From Methylocaldum sp. 14B (lineage in GTDB: Bacteria; Pseudomonadota; Gammaproteobacteria; Methylococcales; Methylococcaceae): DNA of 64,000 nt. The notes under the pieces were generated by a model that saw only the letters and a list, made by a program, of their open reading frames with translations, was not told where the DNA came from and did not search any database. Location of the stretch: positions 140,689 to 204,688 of the forward strand of contig NZ_MSCV01000006.1 in the NCBI RefSeq assembly GCF_002005105.1, in the 5' to 3' direction. The position numbers and the translations under genes are program-made. This document shows, in pieces, positions 27,399 to 36,366 of this stretch; within the stretch, counting starts at the first letter, position 1, and every line of letters starts with the position of its first letter.

Positions 27399-29825
27399 GT
27401 GGAAACTGAATCGACCGACAACGTTCATCCTGCGGAAAACCGCGTTCCGGTGCTGCCTTTGCGCGATGTGGTGGTCTATCCGCAGATGGTCGTCACCCTG
27501 TTCGTCGGGCGGGAGAAATCCATCGCGGCGCTGGACGATGCCGTGCAATCCGGCCAGAAAATCCTGGCCGTGACGCAGAAGGACCCCAAATGCGACGAGC
27601 CGGAGTTCGCGGACTTATACGAAACCGGCACCCTGTGTACGGTCGATCAGCTATTCAAGCTGCCGGACGGTACCGTGAAGGCTTCGATCAAAGGCGCAAA
27701 ACGCTGCCGAATTAAGGAGTATCAGGTGGCCGACAGCCATGACATGGCCCTCGTCGCGCCGCTGCACGATCAAGTCAATTTAAGCATCGCGGAGATGGAC
27801 GCCCTCATGCGTATCGTCACCGGCGCTCTCGATCAGTACGTCAAACTCGATCATCAGATTCCGCGGGAAATCGTAAACGCTCTTCCGGATATCTCAGAGC
27901 CAGGCCGGCTGGCCGATACCATCGCCGCGCATATGGCTCTCAAGATCGAAGACAAGCAGGCGCTGCTGGAAACGGTCGATATCGCCGCCCGCTTCGAAAG
28001 ACTGATCATGGCGATGGAAAGCACGGTCGACCGCCTTGAGGTGGAAAAGCGCATCCGCGGACGAGTCAAGCAGCAGGTGGAAGACAACCAGCGCGAGTAT
28101 TATCTGAACGAACAGATGAAAGCGATCCGGAAGGAACTGGGGGAATTGGGCGAGACGCCCGACGAGTTCGACGCGCTGGCGGAAAAGATCGTCAAGGCGA
28201 GAATGCCCAAAGCCGCTCGCGCCAAGGCCGAATCCGAGCTGGACAAGCTCAGGCGGATGCCTCCGATGTCGTCGGAATCGACGGTGGTTCGGAATTACCT
28301 CGATTGGATGATTGACCTGCCCTGGAAAAAACGCAGCAGGGCCCGCTTCGATCTGAAGCAGGCGGAAGCGCTGCTCGAGGCCGAGCATTACGGCCTCGAC
28401 AAGGTCAAGGAACGCATCTTGGAGTACCTGGCGGTGCAACAGCGCGCCGGGAACGCGAAGGGACCGATCTTGTGCCTGGTCGGGCCGCCCGGCGTAGGCA
28501 AGACATCATTGGGCCAATCCATCGCCCGCACCACTAACCGCAAATATGTCCGCATGGCCCTGGGCGGGGTGCGGGACGAAGCCGAAATCCGCGGGCACCG
28601 GCGCACCTATATCGGCGCACGGCCCGGCAGGATCCTTCAGTACCTGGCCAAGGCGAAGACCCGCAATCCCTTGTTCCTCCTCGACGAGATCGACAAGATG
28701 GCGATGGATTCGCGCGGCGATCCCGCCTCGGCCCTGCTCGAAGTGCTGGACCCCGAACAGAACCGCGCGTTCAACGATCATTTTCTCGAGGTCGATTTCG
28801 ATTTGTCGGAGGTGATGTTCGTCGCCACCGCCAATACCCTCAACATCCCCGGCCCTCTCCTGGACCGTATGGAAGTGATCCGCATCGCCGGCTATACCGA
28901 CGACGAGAAGATCAATATCGCCGCTCGCTATCTCGTTCCCCGGCAAGTCGAGCGGAACGGTCTTAGGGAAAATGAAATCCAGATCACCGATTCTGCCTTG
29001 CAGTCCATGATCCGCCATTACACCCGGGAAGCCGGGGTGCGGAGCCTCGAACGGGAAATCGCCACGATTTGCCGCAAGGTCGTCAAGAATCTGCTGCTCA
29101 AACCCGGAACCAAGAAATGCGTGGTGACGCACCATAACCTGGAAGATTTTCTGGGCGTGCAGCGCTACCGTTACGGCCGCGCCGAGGAGACCGACCGGGT
29201 TGGCCAGGTGACCGGGCTCGCGTGGACCGAAGTGGGCGGCGAATTGCTCACCATCGAATCCGCCGTCATGCCGGGCACGGGCCAGCAGATCTATACCGGA
29301 AGGCTGGGCGAAGTCATGCAGGAGTCGATCCGCGCCGCGATGACCGTGGCCCGTTCCCGCGCCGTCGAACTGGGCATTTCTCCCGGTTTCTATCAAGCCA
29401 GCGATATGCATATTCACGTGCCGGAAGGGGCCACGCCCAAGGACGGCCCCAGCGCCGGGATCGGCATGTGTACCGCCCTGGTCTCGGCCTTGACCGATAT
29501 TCCGGTGCGGGCCGATGTCGCGATGACCGGCGAGATCACCCTTCGCGGCGAGGTACTGCCTATCGGCGGCTTGAAGGAAAAGCTCCTGGCCGCCCATCGC
29601 GCAGGCATCAAGACGGTGGTGATCCCTTACGAAAACGAGAAGGATCTGGCCGAGATTCCCAAAAACGTCAAAAAGGATCTCAGCATCCTTCCGGTTCGCC
29701 GGATCGACGAGGTTCTCGGCGCCGCGCTGCTGCGCCAGCCCGAATCGCAGGACGCGGCGTCCCTGCCCATCGAACAGGACCGCGCTGCCCATGGTGTCGA
29801 AAGCGGGGTGGCGATTGCTCATTAA
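27399..29825 (+). CDS. lon: ATP-dependent protease Lon
   Basis: This 808-residue Lon protease has an N-terminal substrate-binding domain starting [16 protein letters not shown], Walker [16 protein letters not shown], and a C-terminal Ser-Lys protease with [11 protein letters not shown] (catalytic Ser) and the Lys within the [16 protein letters not shown] region. It starts at GTG 27399 after GGAGGG, as the usual ATG is absent. The clpP-clpX-lon order is ancestral, yet hupB does not follow; nifF does. Confidence 0.95.
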   Translation: METESTDNVHPAENRVPVLPLRDVVVYPQMVVTLFVGREKSIAALDDAVQSGQKILAVTQKDPKCDEPEFADLYETGTLCTVDQLFKLPDGTVKASIKGAKRCRIKEYQVADSHDMALVAPLHDQVNLSIAEMDALMRIVTGALDQYVKLDHQIPREIVNALPDISEPGRLADTIAAHMALKIEDKQALLETVDIAARFERLIMAMESTVDRLEVEKRIRGRVKQQVEDNQREYYLNEQMKAIRKELGELGETPDEFDALAEKIVKARMPKAARAKAESELDKLRRMPPMSSESTVVRNYLDWMIDLPWKKRSRARFDLKQAEALLEAEHYGLDKVKERILEYLAVQQRAGNAKGPILCLVGPPGVGKTSLGQSIARTTNRKYVRMALGGVRDEAEIRGHRRTYIGARPGRILQYLAKAKTRNPLFLLDEIDKMAMDSRGDPASALLEVLDPEQNRAFNDHFLEVDFDLSEVMFVATANTLNIPGPLLDRMEVIRIAGYTDDEKINIAARYLVPRQVERNGLRENEIQITDSALQSMIRHYTREAGVRSLEREIATICRKVVKNLLLKPGTKKCVVTHHNLEDFLGVQRYRYGRAEETDRVGQVTGLAWTEVGGELLTIESAVMPGTGQQIYTGRLGEVMQESIRAAMTVARSRAVELGISPGFYQASDMHIHVPEGATPKDGPSAGIGMCTALVSALTDIPVRADVAMTGEITLRGEVLPIGGLKEKLLAAHRAGIKTVVIPYENEKDLAEIPKNVKKDLSILPVRRIDEVLGAALLRQPESQDAASLPIEQDRAAHGVESGVAIAH

Positions 29826-29853
29826 GAATCCTAAACAAGCCTTTGCCCTTAGG

Positions 29854-30074
29854 GCAGAGATATCTACACAAGGCGCCACCCCGGCAGGGAGTACTCGCCC
29901 CTTCCTTGGGGCTTGTCCTTCGGACCGTGCTCCACACGTCCAAATTCGCTCCCCGCGAATTTGTGCCGGGGGCCAGAAGCCAAGGACGGCAACGGCTGGT
30001 CACATCCATGTGTCCTGGATTCCGGCAATCCATGCCGGAATGACGGCTGTAGGAACTTGCGTAGATACCTGTGC
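29854..30074. mobile_element. MITE-like element between lon and nifF
   Basis: The ends GCAGAGATATCTACACAAG (29854-29872) and, inverted, GCACAGGTATCTACGCAAG (30056-30074) match at 16 of 19 positions. Inside is a GGATTCCGGCAATCC/CATGCCGGAATGACGG palindrome and no gene. A degenerate REP half (TCGGCAATCTCTTGCC) follows at about 30106. Confidence 0.55.
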
Positions 30075-30167
30075 AACTTTGGGGGTGAGCACCGTTTAGC
30101 CGTAAATCGGCAATCTCTTGCCAACGAGCTCTGCTCAAACAGTTACGCGCTTCAGCGTTTTTTATAG

Positions 30168-30713
<546 letters not shown>

Positions 30714-30740
30714 AGCGCTTTTCGCTACAGTGGCGGCGGC

Positions 30741-30993
30741 GTAGGTCGGCAATCCCTTGCCGACGGAAACGGTTGGTCCGCCCTCGGCGTCAGGAAAGGA
30801 TTCCCGACCTACTTCCGGGGCAGCGGCGTAGGTCGGCAACCCCTTGCCGACGGAAACGGTTGGTCGGCCCTCTGCGTCGGGAAAGGATTCCCGACCTACT
30901 TCCGGGCAGGTCGCAGATTTTGTAGGTCGGCAATCCCTTGCCGACGGAAACGGTTGGTCCGCCCTCGGCGTCGGGAAAGGATTCCCGACCTAC
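30741..30993. repeat. Three tandem REP-pair units after nifF
   Basis: Three near-identical 72-bp units (30741-30812, 30828-30899, 30922-30993), each GTAGGTCGGCAAYCCCTTGCC...GGAAAGGATTCCCGACC-TAC, are spaced 87 and 94 bp apart. They share GGAAACGGTTGGTC in the middle. This fills almost the entire gap to the next gene. Confidence 0.85.
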
Positions 30994-31055
30994 GTTACGA
31001 GGGCTCATAAGTCGGCGATCTTGCCGATGTACGGATTGAAGAGAGAGGTGATGTC

Positions 31056-32621
31056 ATGCTGGATACGGTCATAGTCGGAGGCGGATTGTGCGGCTTGGCG
31101 CTGGCCGCCGATCTGGAGCGCCAAGGGCGATCCTATCTCCTGTTCGAGGCTCGCTCTCGCCTGGGCGGGCGCATTCTCTCGGTGCCCTCGACGACATCCG
31201 GGATGGCGCTGGACTTAGGTCCGACCTGGTTCTGGCCGGACATCCATCCGCGCATCTCGCGCCTAGTGGCCGATCTGGGACTCGCCTCCTTCGCCCAGCA
31301 CGACCAGGACGATGTCCTCGGCCTCAAGAACGCGGACGGCAAGCTCGAATCCCTGGGCAGTGCTCCGGTCCATAATGGCGCCATGCGATTGGAAGGCGGC
31401 ATGGCGGCTTTGGTGCATGCCCTCGTGGACCGGATTCCCGAAAGCCGGCTGCGCCTGGAACAGGCGCTTATTGCCGTGGAAGAGCGGGGCGATCGCGTCG
31501 CTCTCCATTTTCGCTGCGGCAATGCCTTATCGGTAGTCGAAGCTCGCCGGGCCGTACTCGCCATTCCGCCCCGTGTGCTGGAGGAGCAGGTCCGGATGGA
31601 ACCCGCGCTCGACGACGAACTGCGCCGGGCGATGCGGGAAACGCCCACCTGGATGGCCGGAGAGGCCAAGGCCATGGCGGCCTTCGCTCGCCCCTTTTGG
31701 CGCGAGGCGGGCTTGTCCGGCAACGGTTTCGCCCGGCATGAGCAGGCGGTACTCGGCGAGATTTTCGACGCCTGCGACGCCACCGGAGAGAAGGCCGCCC
31801 TGGGAGGCTTCGTCGCGCTGTCGCCGGAGCAGCGCGAGGCGTTTAGAGTGGGCATGCCGATGCTGATCCGGAGCCAGTTGGTCCAATTCTTCGGCTCGGA
31901 GGCGGAGCTGGGCGAACAGCATTATCAGGATTGGGCGACGGAACCGTTCACCTGTAGCCGACTGGACCTCGTGCCGCCGGATCAGCACCCGGAATACGAT
32001 AATCCTGTCCTGAGCCGGGCGTACTGGGACGGAAAGCTTTTGTTCGGCGCTTCGGAAACCGCCCGCTACGGCGGCGGCTATATGGAAGGTGCACTGGAGG
32101 CCGCCGCGCGGATTCAGCGGCAGTTGGCGGAAGTTCCGGTCAGCTCGACCAATTCCAACAGCCTCGCTCGCTTCCGCGAATGGGTGAGCGGTCAAAGGCC
32201 CGCCGCCCTCGAGCATTACCAGCGGAGCCTGCACCGCCATCTCTCCACCCAGCAACGGGATCAATTGACTCAACTCTCACTGTTGGAGACGGTGGAGGAC
32301 ATTTACCGGGAAGCCTTGCGGCAACTCGATGAACTGCCTCTCGAAGGGGGCTCGGTGGCTGTCGTCGCCGGCCGGTCGGACCTCACCCCTCCGATTCTTG
32401 CGCCGTTCACGGGATTCAACGATGCGCTGATCGACGAGGCGCTGCGCTTCAATCGCAGCTCGTGCGCCCTGTCCAACTTTCCGGTAGAGCACGATCCGTC
32501 GCCCGATTACGTGCAGACCATCCGCAGGGATCTGGCCGCCGCTTGGCGCGAATTCGCGCTTACGGTCAACGCCCGAATCGTGGCACGCACCGCGGCTCCG
32601 GAGCTGGCCGACTGCGCATGA
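31056..32621 (+). CDS. FAD-dependent amine oxidase-like protein
   Basis: This 521-residue flavoprotein has an N-terminal FAD site (TVIVGGGLCGLALAADLE, then LFEARSRLGGRI) and the GYMEGALEAAARI C-terminal FAD segment, as in monoamine oxidases and phytoene desaturases. The middle has no recognised substrate motif. The final ~130 residues (from RFREWVSGQRP) are an extension of unknown type. It follows nifF after a repeat block, so a nif-linked redox role is possible but unproven. GAGAGGTG precedes the ATG. Confidence 0.8.
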   Translation: MLDTVIVGGGLCGLALAADLERQGRSYLLFEARSRLGGRILSVPSTTSGMALDLGPTWFWPDIHPRISRLVADLGLASFAQHDQDDVLGLKNADGKLESLGSAPVHNGAMRLEGGMAALVHALVDRIPESRLRLEQALIAVEERGDRVALHFRCGNALSVVEARRAVLAIPPRVLEEQVRMEPALDDELRRAMRETPTWMAGEAKAMAAFARPFWREAGLSGNGFARHEQAVLGEIFDACDATGEKAALGGFVALSPEQREAFRVGMPMLIRSQLVQFFGSEAELGEQHYQDWATEPFTCSRLDLVPPDQHPEYDNPVLSRAYWDGKLLFGASETARYGGGYMEGALEAAARIQRQLAEVPVSSTNSNSLARFREWVSGQRPAALEHYQRSLHRHLSTQQRDQLTQLSLLETVEDIYREALRQLDELPLEGGSVAVVAGRSDLTPPILAPFTGFNDALIDEALRFNRSSCALSNFPVEHDPSPDYVQTIRRDLAAAWREFALTVNARIVARTAAPELADCA

Positions 32622-32697
32622 GTGCGTTGGTTTAATTTCAGGCGAAAGGGCAGCGAGGCGTGCTCGGAACAAAACGCTTTTCAAGGTTCAGAAAGCC

Positions 32698-33180
32698 ATG
32701 ATCTATATCGTCGAAATTCCCCATGAAGGCCGGGCGTCCGCGTGGTTCGCATTCGACCGGGACGATTTCGTCCGCAAGGTCCGGGCCGCGAAAGAATCCG
32801 GAGACACCACGGTCTTCGCCGCGCTGAGCCCGCGCCAGCGTCTCGAAGCGGCAAGCCTTGCGCCCGACTCACCCGGCGCCCGGGCGGCGCAGCCGGCCGT
32901 TTTCGACGATGCGGACCGCCACGGCTGGGACACCGTTCTGTACCGGGCCGATTTTCTTCTGAGCCCCGGTCTCTGGCAGGCCGAGCCGGTATCGGAACTC
33001 GAGGCTTGCGCCGCCGCCGTCGCCCACGAACGGAAAGCCTGCCGCGTGTATCTGTCCGATAACGCCGCGGTAGCGGCGCTGTATGGAGACCCGCTCTATG
33101 ATGGACGGGAAGGGTTTTACGCACACATGGCCTTGCGCGAGCAGCTCATCGCCATGGAAGCCATTTCGGACGATTTATGA
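32698..33180 (+). CDS. Hypothetical protein (160 aa), first of three coupled genes
   Basis: I do not recognise the family. The protein is soluble and alpha/beta, starting MIYIVEIPHEGRASAWFAFD, with an ELEACAAAVAHERKACRVYL segment. There is no signal peptide or membrane helix. Its stop overlaps the ATG of a 54-codon gene (ATGA), and that gene's stop overlaps a third gene. The tight coupling suggests that the three products act together. Confidence 0.7.
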   Translation: MIYIVEIPHEGRASAWFAFDRDDFVRKVRAAKESGDTTVFAALSPRQRLEAASLAPDSPGARAAQPAVFDDADRHGWDTVLYRADFLLSPGLWQAEPVSELEACAAAVAHERKACRVYLSDNAAVAALYGDPLYDGREGFYAHMALREQLIAMEAISDDL

Positions 33181-33341
33181 CGGTCGAACAACTGATAACT
33201 GCCTTGCTGGAAATGCCGAAAAACGCGGTCGTGCTTTACGAAGGCGATGCCGGCTACGCTCTTGTCGGCGGCCTGCATTTGCAGGAAAACGGAAACGAGC
33301 TGCCGGATGAGGTTATCCTGTTTCCCGATATGAACGAATGA
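33177..33341 (+). CDS. Small hypothetical protein (54 aa)
   Basis: An ATG overlaps the stop of the upstream gene (ATGA), and the stop overlaps the next ATG (ATGA). The product starts MTVEQLITALLEMPKNAVVL and ends EVILFPDMNE. It is acidic, beta-rich and has no cysteine. The length is below most gene-calling limits, but the double overlap and normal codon use support it as real. Confidence 0.65.
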   Translation: MTVEQLITALLEMPKNAVVLYEGDAGYALVGGLHLQENGNELPDEVILFPDMNE

Positions 33342-33760
33342 GGCTGGGGATACCAGGCTCGATGGATGCCACGGCTGTGCTGTTTGCCAACGAAGCCTTC
33401 TATCACGCGTTTTCCCAGCGCGATTTCGACGCCATGGAGCGGTTGTGGGCGCGGGAGTGGCCGGTGCTCTGCATTCATCCCGGCTGGCCGGTGCTGACCG
33501 AACATGCCGCCATCATCGAAAGCTGGCGGCGTATTTTCCAGAATCCGGCGACCGGCACGGTAACTCCGCATTACGCCAGAGCCTTTGTCTACGGCACCGT
33601 CGCCACGGTGGTGTGCTACGAAGAAATTCAGGGAGCGCTGCTGGTCGCCAACAATACGTTCGCGATCGAGAGGGACGAGATCCGCATCGTCCATCACCAC
33701 GCATCCCATTGCGCCAATCCGCCGCCGCCGGAACCTAAGGCCGCACCGGCGGTGCAGTAG
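33338..33760 (+). CDS. SnoaL/NTF2-like fold protein
   Basis: This 140-residue protein has the cone-shaped NTF2 pattern: EAFYHAFSQRDFDAMERLW, then HPGWPVLTEHAAIIESWRRI and YEEIQGALLVANNTFAIERD. Family members bind small molecules or act as isomerases; many are only called nuclear transport factor 2 family. The ATG at 33338 overlaps the preceding stop; Met9 (33362) is a possible alternative start. A His-rich tail (VHHHASH) might bind metal. Confidence 0.75.
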   Translation: MRLGIPGSMDATAVLFANEAFYHAFSQRDFDAMERLWAREWPVLCIHPGWPVLTEHAAIIESWRRIFQNPATGTVTPHYARAFVYGTVATVVCYEEIQGALLVANNTFAIERDEIRIVHHHASHCANPPPPEPKAAPAVQ

Positions 33761-33783
33761 TGCGCCGGGATAGTTGAGGTTTT

Positions 33784-33953
33784 ATTCAATTCGGCATTCG
33801 AGTGGACATTGATCGTAGGATGGGTTAGGCCGCCAGACCGCAACGCACCGAGCGGCCTCGGACCTGTCCTGAGCCAAGTCGAAGGGGCGGTGGGTTACGC
33901 TCGGCTAACCCACCCTACAAAAATGAATTCCTTCATTGAAAACGATTTGGAAT
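33784..33953. mobile_element. MITE-like element E, copy 2
   Basis: The outer ends match copies 1 and 3 (ATTC...GGCATTCGAGT at the left, ATTGAAAACGATTTGGAAT at the right). The interior has extra sequence with CCTGTCCTGAGCCAAGTCG, making it 170 bp. It lies immediately upstream of the next small gene. Confidence 0.65.
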
Positions 33954-33982
33954 TATTTCGGCTAATTAAGTTAGGTGGTCAA

Positions 33983-34291
33983 ATGCAAAGCACGATCAGA
34001 CAAGAAACGATACCCCAACGAACCATCACGATAGAAGGCGAGCACGCGAAACTGGCGTCCCCGGAAGAGATTGCCGATGGCATTCGGGCGGCCGTGGAGG
34101 TGTTCGAGCGCAACGGCGTCGATCCGCTGGATTGCGCCGCGGCGATCGAAAAGCTCGAAAAGGATGAGTTGCTCAACCGTGACGAAGCCTTGCTCTGCGT
34201 CATCTGGGATCAGGCCGAGGAAGCAGCCTTCAGAGCCGTTACCGTGGGTTGGCTAAGCCGCGCCGTGGACATTCGGATCGCGGTTTCCTGA
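33983..34291 (+). CDS. Hypothetical protein (102 aa)
   Basis: The ATG at 33983 lies after a TAGGTGG ribosome-site-like sequence and just beyond the repeat end. The protein is helical and acidic, with SPEEIADGIRAAVEVFERNG and AAIEKLEKDELLNRDEALL. I do not recognise it. An upstream in-frame start would translate the repeat and is unlikely. GC content is normal. Confidence 0.55.
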   Translation: MQSTIRQETIPQRTITIEGEHAKLASPEEIADGIRAAVEVFERNGVDPLDCAAAIEKLEKDELLNRDEALLCVIWDQAEEAAFRAVTVGWLSRAVDIRIAVS

Positions 34292-34309
34292 GCGATAGAA
34301 CAGAACTGT

Positions 34310-34600
34310 CGGCAAGGGATTGCCGACGGATCAACATCGTCAAGTAGGTCGGGAATCCTTTCCCGACGCGGCTGAGCTCGGCAGTCGTACTTCGCTCTTT
34401 CAGCGCCCCTGTCGCTTCCGACGAACGACGTTTGTCGCGCATGCGGTATGATCCGCCTAACACCAACCCTTCTCACCTCAACTCGAAGCTGTGAAGTTAA
34501 GGCGTTATTAGTTCGTAGGGCGGAATAGCGTACTCGCGTATTCCGCCGAATGAGAATGTTCCATTCGGCGCATTACGCTAACGCTAATGCGCCCTACGTG
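34310..34600. repeat. REP pair and GGGCGGAATAGCG palindrome
   Basis: A GTCGGCAAGGGATTGCCGAC pair and GTAGGTCGGGAATCCTTTCC occupy 34312-34370. A second palindrome, GTAGGGCGGAATAGCG...GCGCCCTACG, covers 34516-34599. The stretch between has no recognised gene. Confidence 0.6.
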
Positions 34601-34739
34601 GGCTGCCTCTCCGGAAGAGCCGGGGGAACTCCCGATTTTATTAGATTTCGATAAAGACGCAATACAAGGTGTTATATATGATCCGATTCTGTATTGGGTT
34701 TTATTTTTGAGGTCGACTTTAAGTGAGAGCAACACAGAA

Positions 34740-35468
34740 ATGTTGATCATAGAAGATTTAAGGGAATACGTATTTGGAATTTTCCTTGGAGAAGAAACCA
34801 AGAAAGATGTTGTAATTGGCGATTCTCTAAGATTTCTCGGGACGGCCTTCTTTGTTTCAAGAAAAGGGGATGCGGTAACCGCCAATCATGTTCTTCCAAA
34901 GAAGGTTCTAGAAGGAAATGAGCAGGTCTATGGGATTACGGTTAAACGTGGTCAAACAAACGTATATAAGTTGGTTGCCGCAGCGAGATTCGAAACCTCA
35001 GATTTTTCCTTACTAAGGTTCGACCTTCAAGATTGCCGATTCTTCGAAATAGACTTTTCTGAGCCTGGGATAGGAACAGATGTAAATGCTTATGGGTATT
35101 CAGATCACGATATTCACGGACAAGGTAAAGAACTACGGCTACTAAAGGGCCACATGACTATGCCAATCGTGTCTGGAGTTGGTGAGGTCAGCTTCCCGAT
35201 TCCTAGCGGCATGAGCGGTGGTCCTGTCATATCCGGGACAAAGTGCATTGGCTTTATGATCGGTAATGTCACGTCAGAGAAACTGCTAACTAGTTCTGAA
35301 GAAATATCAGAAATATATAACTCAGTTGAAAAAATCACGCTGGTAGAATCAAAGGAAGTGCTCCATTATGGGATATTCAGGCCATTCTCAATTTATAAAG
35401 ATCATAAGTCTGAGATTTTTTCAAATATGGATCTCCCGACATTTCTTTCTACACGTAACCATCCCTAA
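34740..35468 (+). CDS. Trypsin-like serine protease domain protein
   Basis: This 242-residue protein has the chymotrypsin-fold signature: the His box in FLGTAFFVSRKGDAVTANHV, an Asp candidate in SDFSLLRFD, and the Ser box IPSGMSGGPVIS. No signal peptide is seen, so it may act inside the cell. The start at 34740 is the first ATG beyond the repeat-derived sequence. The gene is clearly more AT-rich than the window average, which suggests horizontal transfer. Its substrate is unknown. Confidence 0.75.
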   Translation: MLIIEDLREYVFGIFLGEETKKDVVIGDSLRFLGTAFFVSRKGDAVTANHVLPKKVLEGNEQVYGITVKRGQTNVYKLVAAARFETSDFSLLRFDLQDCRFFEIDFSEPGIGTDVNAYGYSDHDIHGQGKELRLLKGHMTMPIVSGVGEVSFPIPSGMSGGPVISGTKCIGFMIGNVTSEKLLTSSEEISEIYNSVEKITLVESKEVLHYGIFRPFSIYKDHKSEIFSNMDLPTFLSTRNHP

Positions 35469-35575
35469 CATAGTGTTCAATACGGATACTTGGCCGCAAC
35501 CTTCCTTCGCCACAGCTCCGGTCGGTCACCGTCAAGCGCCGGTTAATACCACGTTAAGCTATCAATAAGACCATT

Positions 35576-36019
35576 ATGTACGAACTGGCAATATTGATTC
35601 ATGTTATCGGCGCAACGGTTTGGACCGGAGGTCATATAGTCCTTTTGGTTGCAGTATTGCCTGATGTGTTGAAACATAAGGATTTAAACTACATTCGCCG
35701 GTTTGAATCCGGTTACGAAAAGATAGGGATTCCAGCCTTAATCGTCCAAATAGTATCCGGTTTATATCTGGCAAGCTTTCTCATACCAGAGGTTTCGCAG
35801 ATCTTTGATTGGGCGAATCCTGCGGTTAAGTTGCTATGGGTAAAATTATCTTTGTTGCTGATTACAGCCCTGTTGGCGGCCGACGCTAGGCTGCGAGTAA
35901 TACCGAATCTGAGCGCTTCAAATTTAAATTCTCTTGCGTTCCGTATCATTCCTGTAACGGTGGTTTCAGTGCTGTTTGTGATATCCGGCGTTTTGTACAG
36001 ATTTGGGTGGTTCGCTTAA
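35576..36019 (+). CDS. CopD-family membrane protein
   Basis: This 147-residue protein has four predicted membrane helices (YELAILIHVIGATVWTGGHI, then ALIVQIVSGLYLASF, LLWVKLSLLLITALLA and VTVVSVLFVISGVLY). The conserved His and Trp-Thr-Gly-Gly-His of helix 1 match copper-resistance D-like proteins. It lies in the same AT-rich patch as the protease gene. A link to copper in a methanotroph is attractive but unproven. Confidence 0.75.
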   Translation: MYELAILIHVIGATVWTGGHIVLLVAVLPDVLKHKDLNYIRRFESGYEKIGIPALIVQIVSGLYLASFLIPEVSQIFDWANPAVKLLWVKLSLLLITALLAADARLRVIPNLSASNLNSLAFRIIPVTVVSVLFVISGVLYRFGWFA

Positions 36020-36366
36020 CTCGAACGATGCGCTTCGTGCCTCAGCGCATCCTACGCGGGCTTATTTCGGTCTACAAAGTTGCGGCAGCATGGGGAAAAT
36101 TGCGGACTGGAGCATTTTGGGTTCCGATGTATAGTCTAAGTTCGTAGCGGCCGTTTACGGCGCCTGGTTTCGAGCCGGTCTGTCCTGTACGCCGGCGACT
36201 TTTGTAAAACCCTTTTGGGCCCCTTCCGGTTACGTCTCTTAGTCCAGGGTGTCACGTTCCAGATACCGTTTGACTCTGATGCGACAAGTGCCCGGTTTTT
36301 GTTTCGAGGAACAGATTTCGGCTATCCGGCGTGCAGGATTTCCGTATGAACAAGGAGGATCAATAC
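36020..36366. other. Intergenic stretch upstream of the beta-helix gene
   Basis: No gene is seen. A short ATGCGCTTCGTGCCTCAGCGCAT palindrome remnant lies at 36028-36050. The rest should contain the promoter of the 36367 gene; no -24/-12 element was found. Confidence 0.4.

Noticed and set aside
30106..30122. Sigma-54-like GGCAATCTCTTGC upstream of nifF
   Set aside because: The GG-GC distance is one base short, and the sequence is a half of the common REP palindrome.
34455..34505. Integron attC-like site (GCCTAAC ... GTTAAGGC) before the AT-rich genes
   Set aside because: The 3' core does not fit GTTRRRY exactly, the inner L boxes cannot be defined, and no integrase or second matching site was found.
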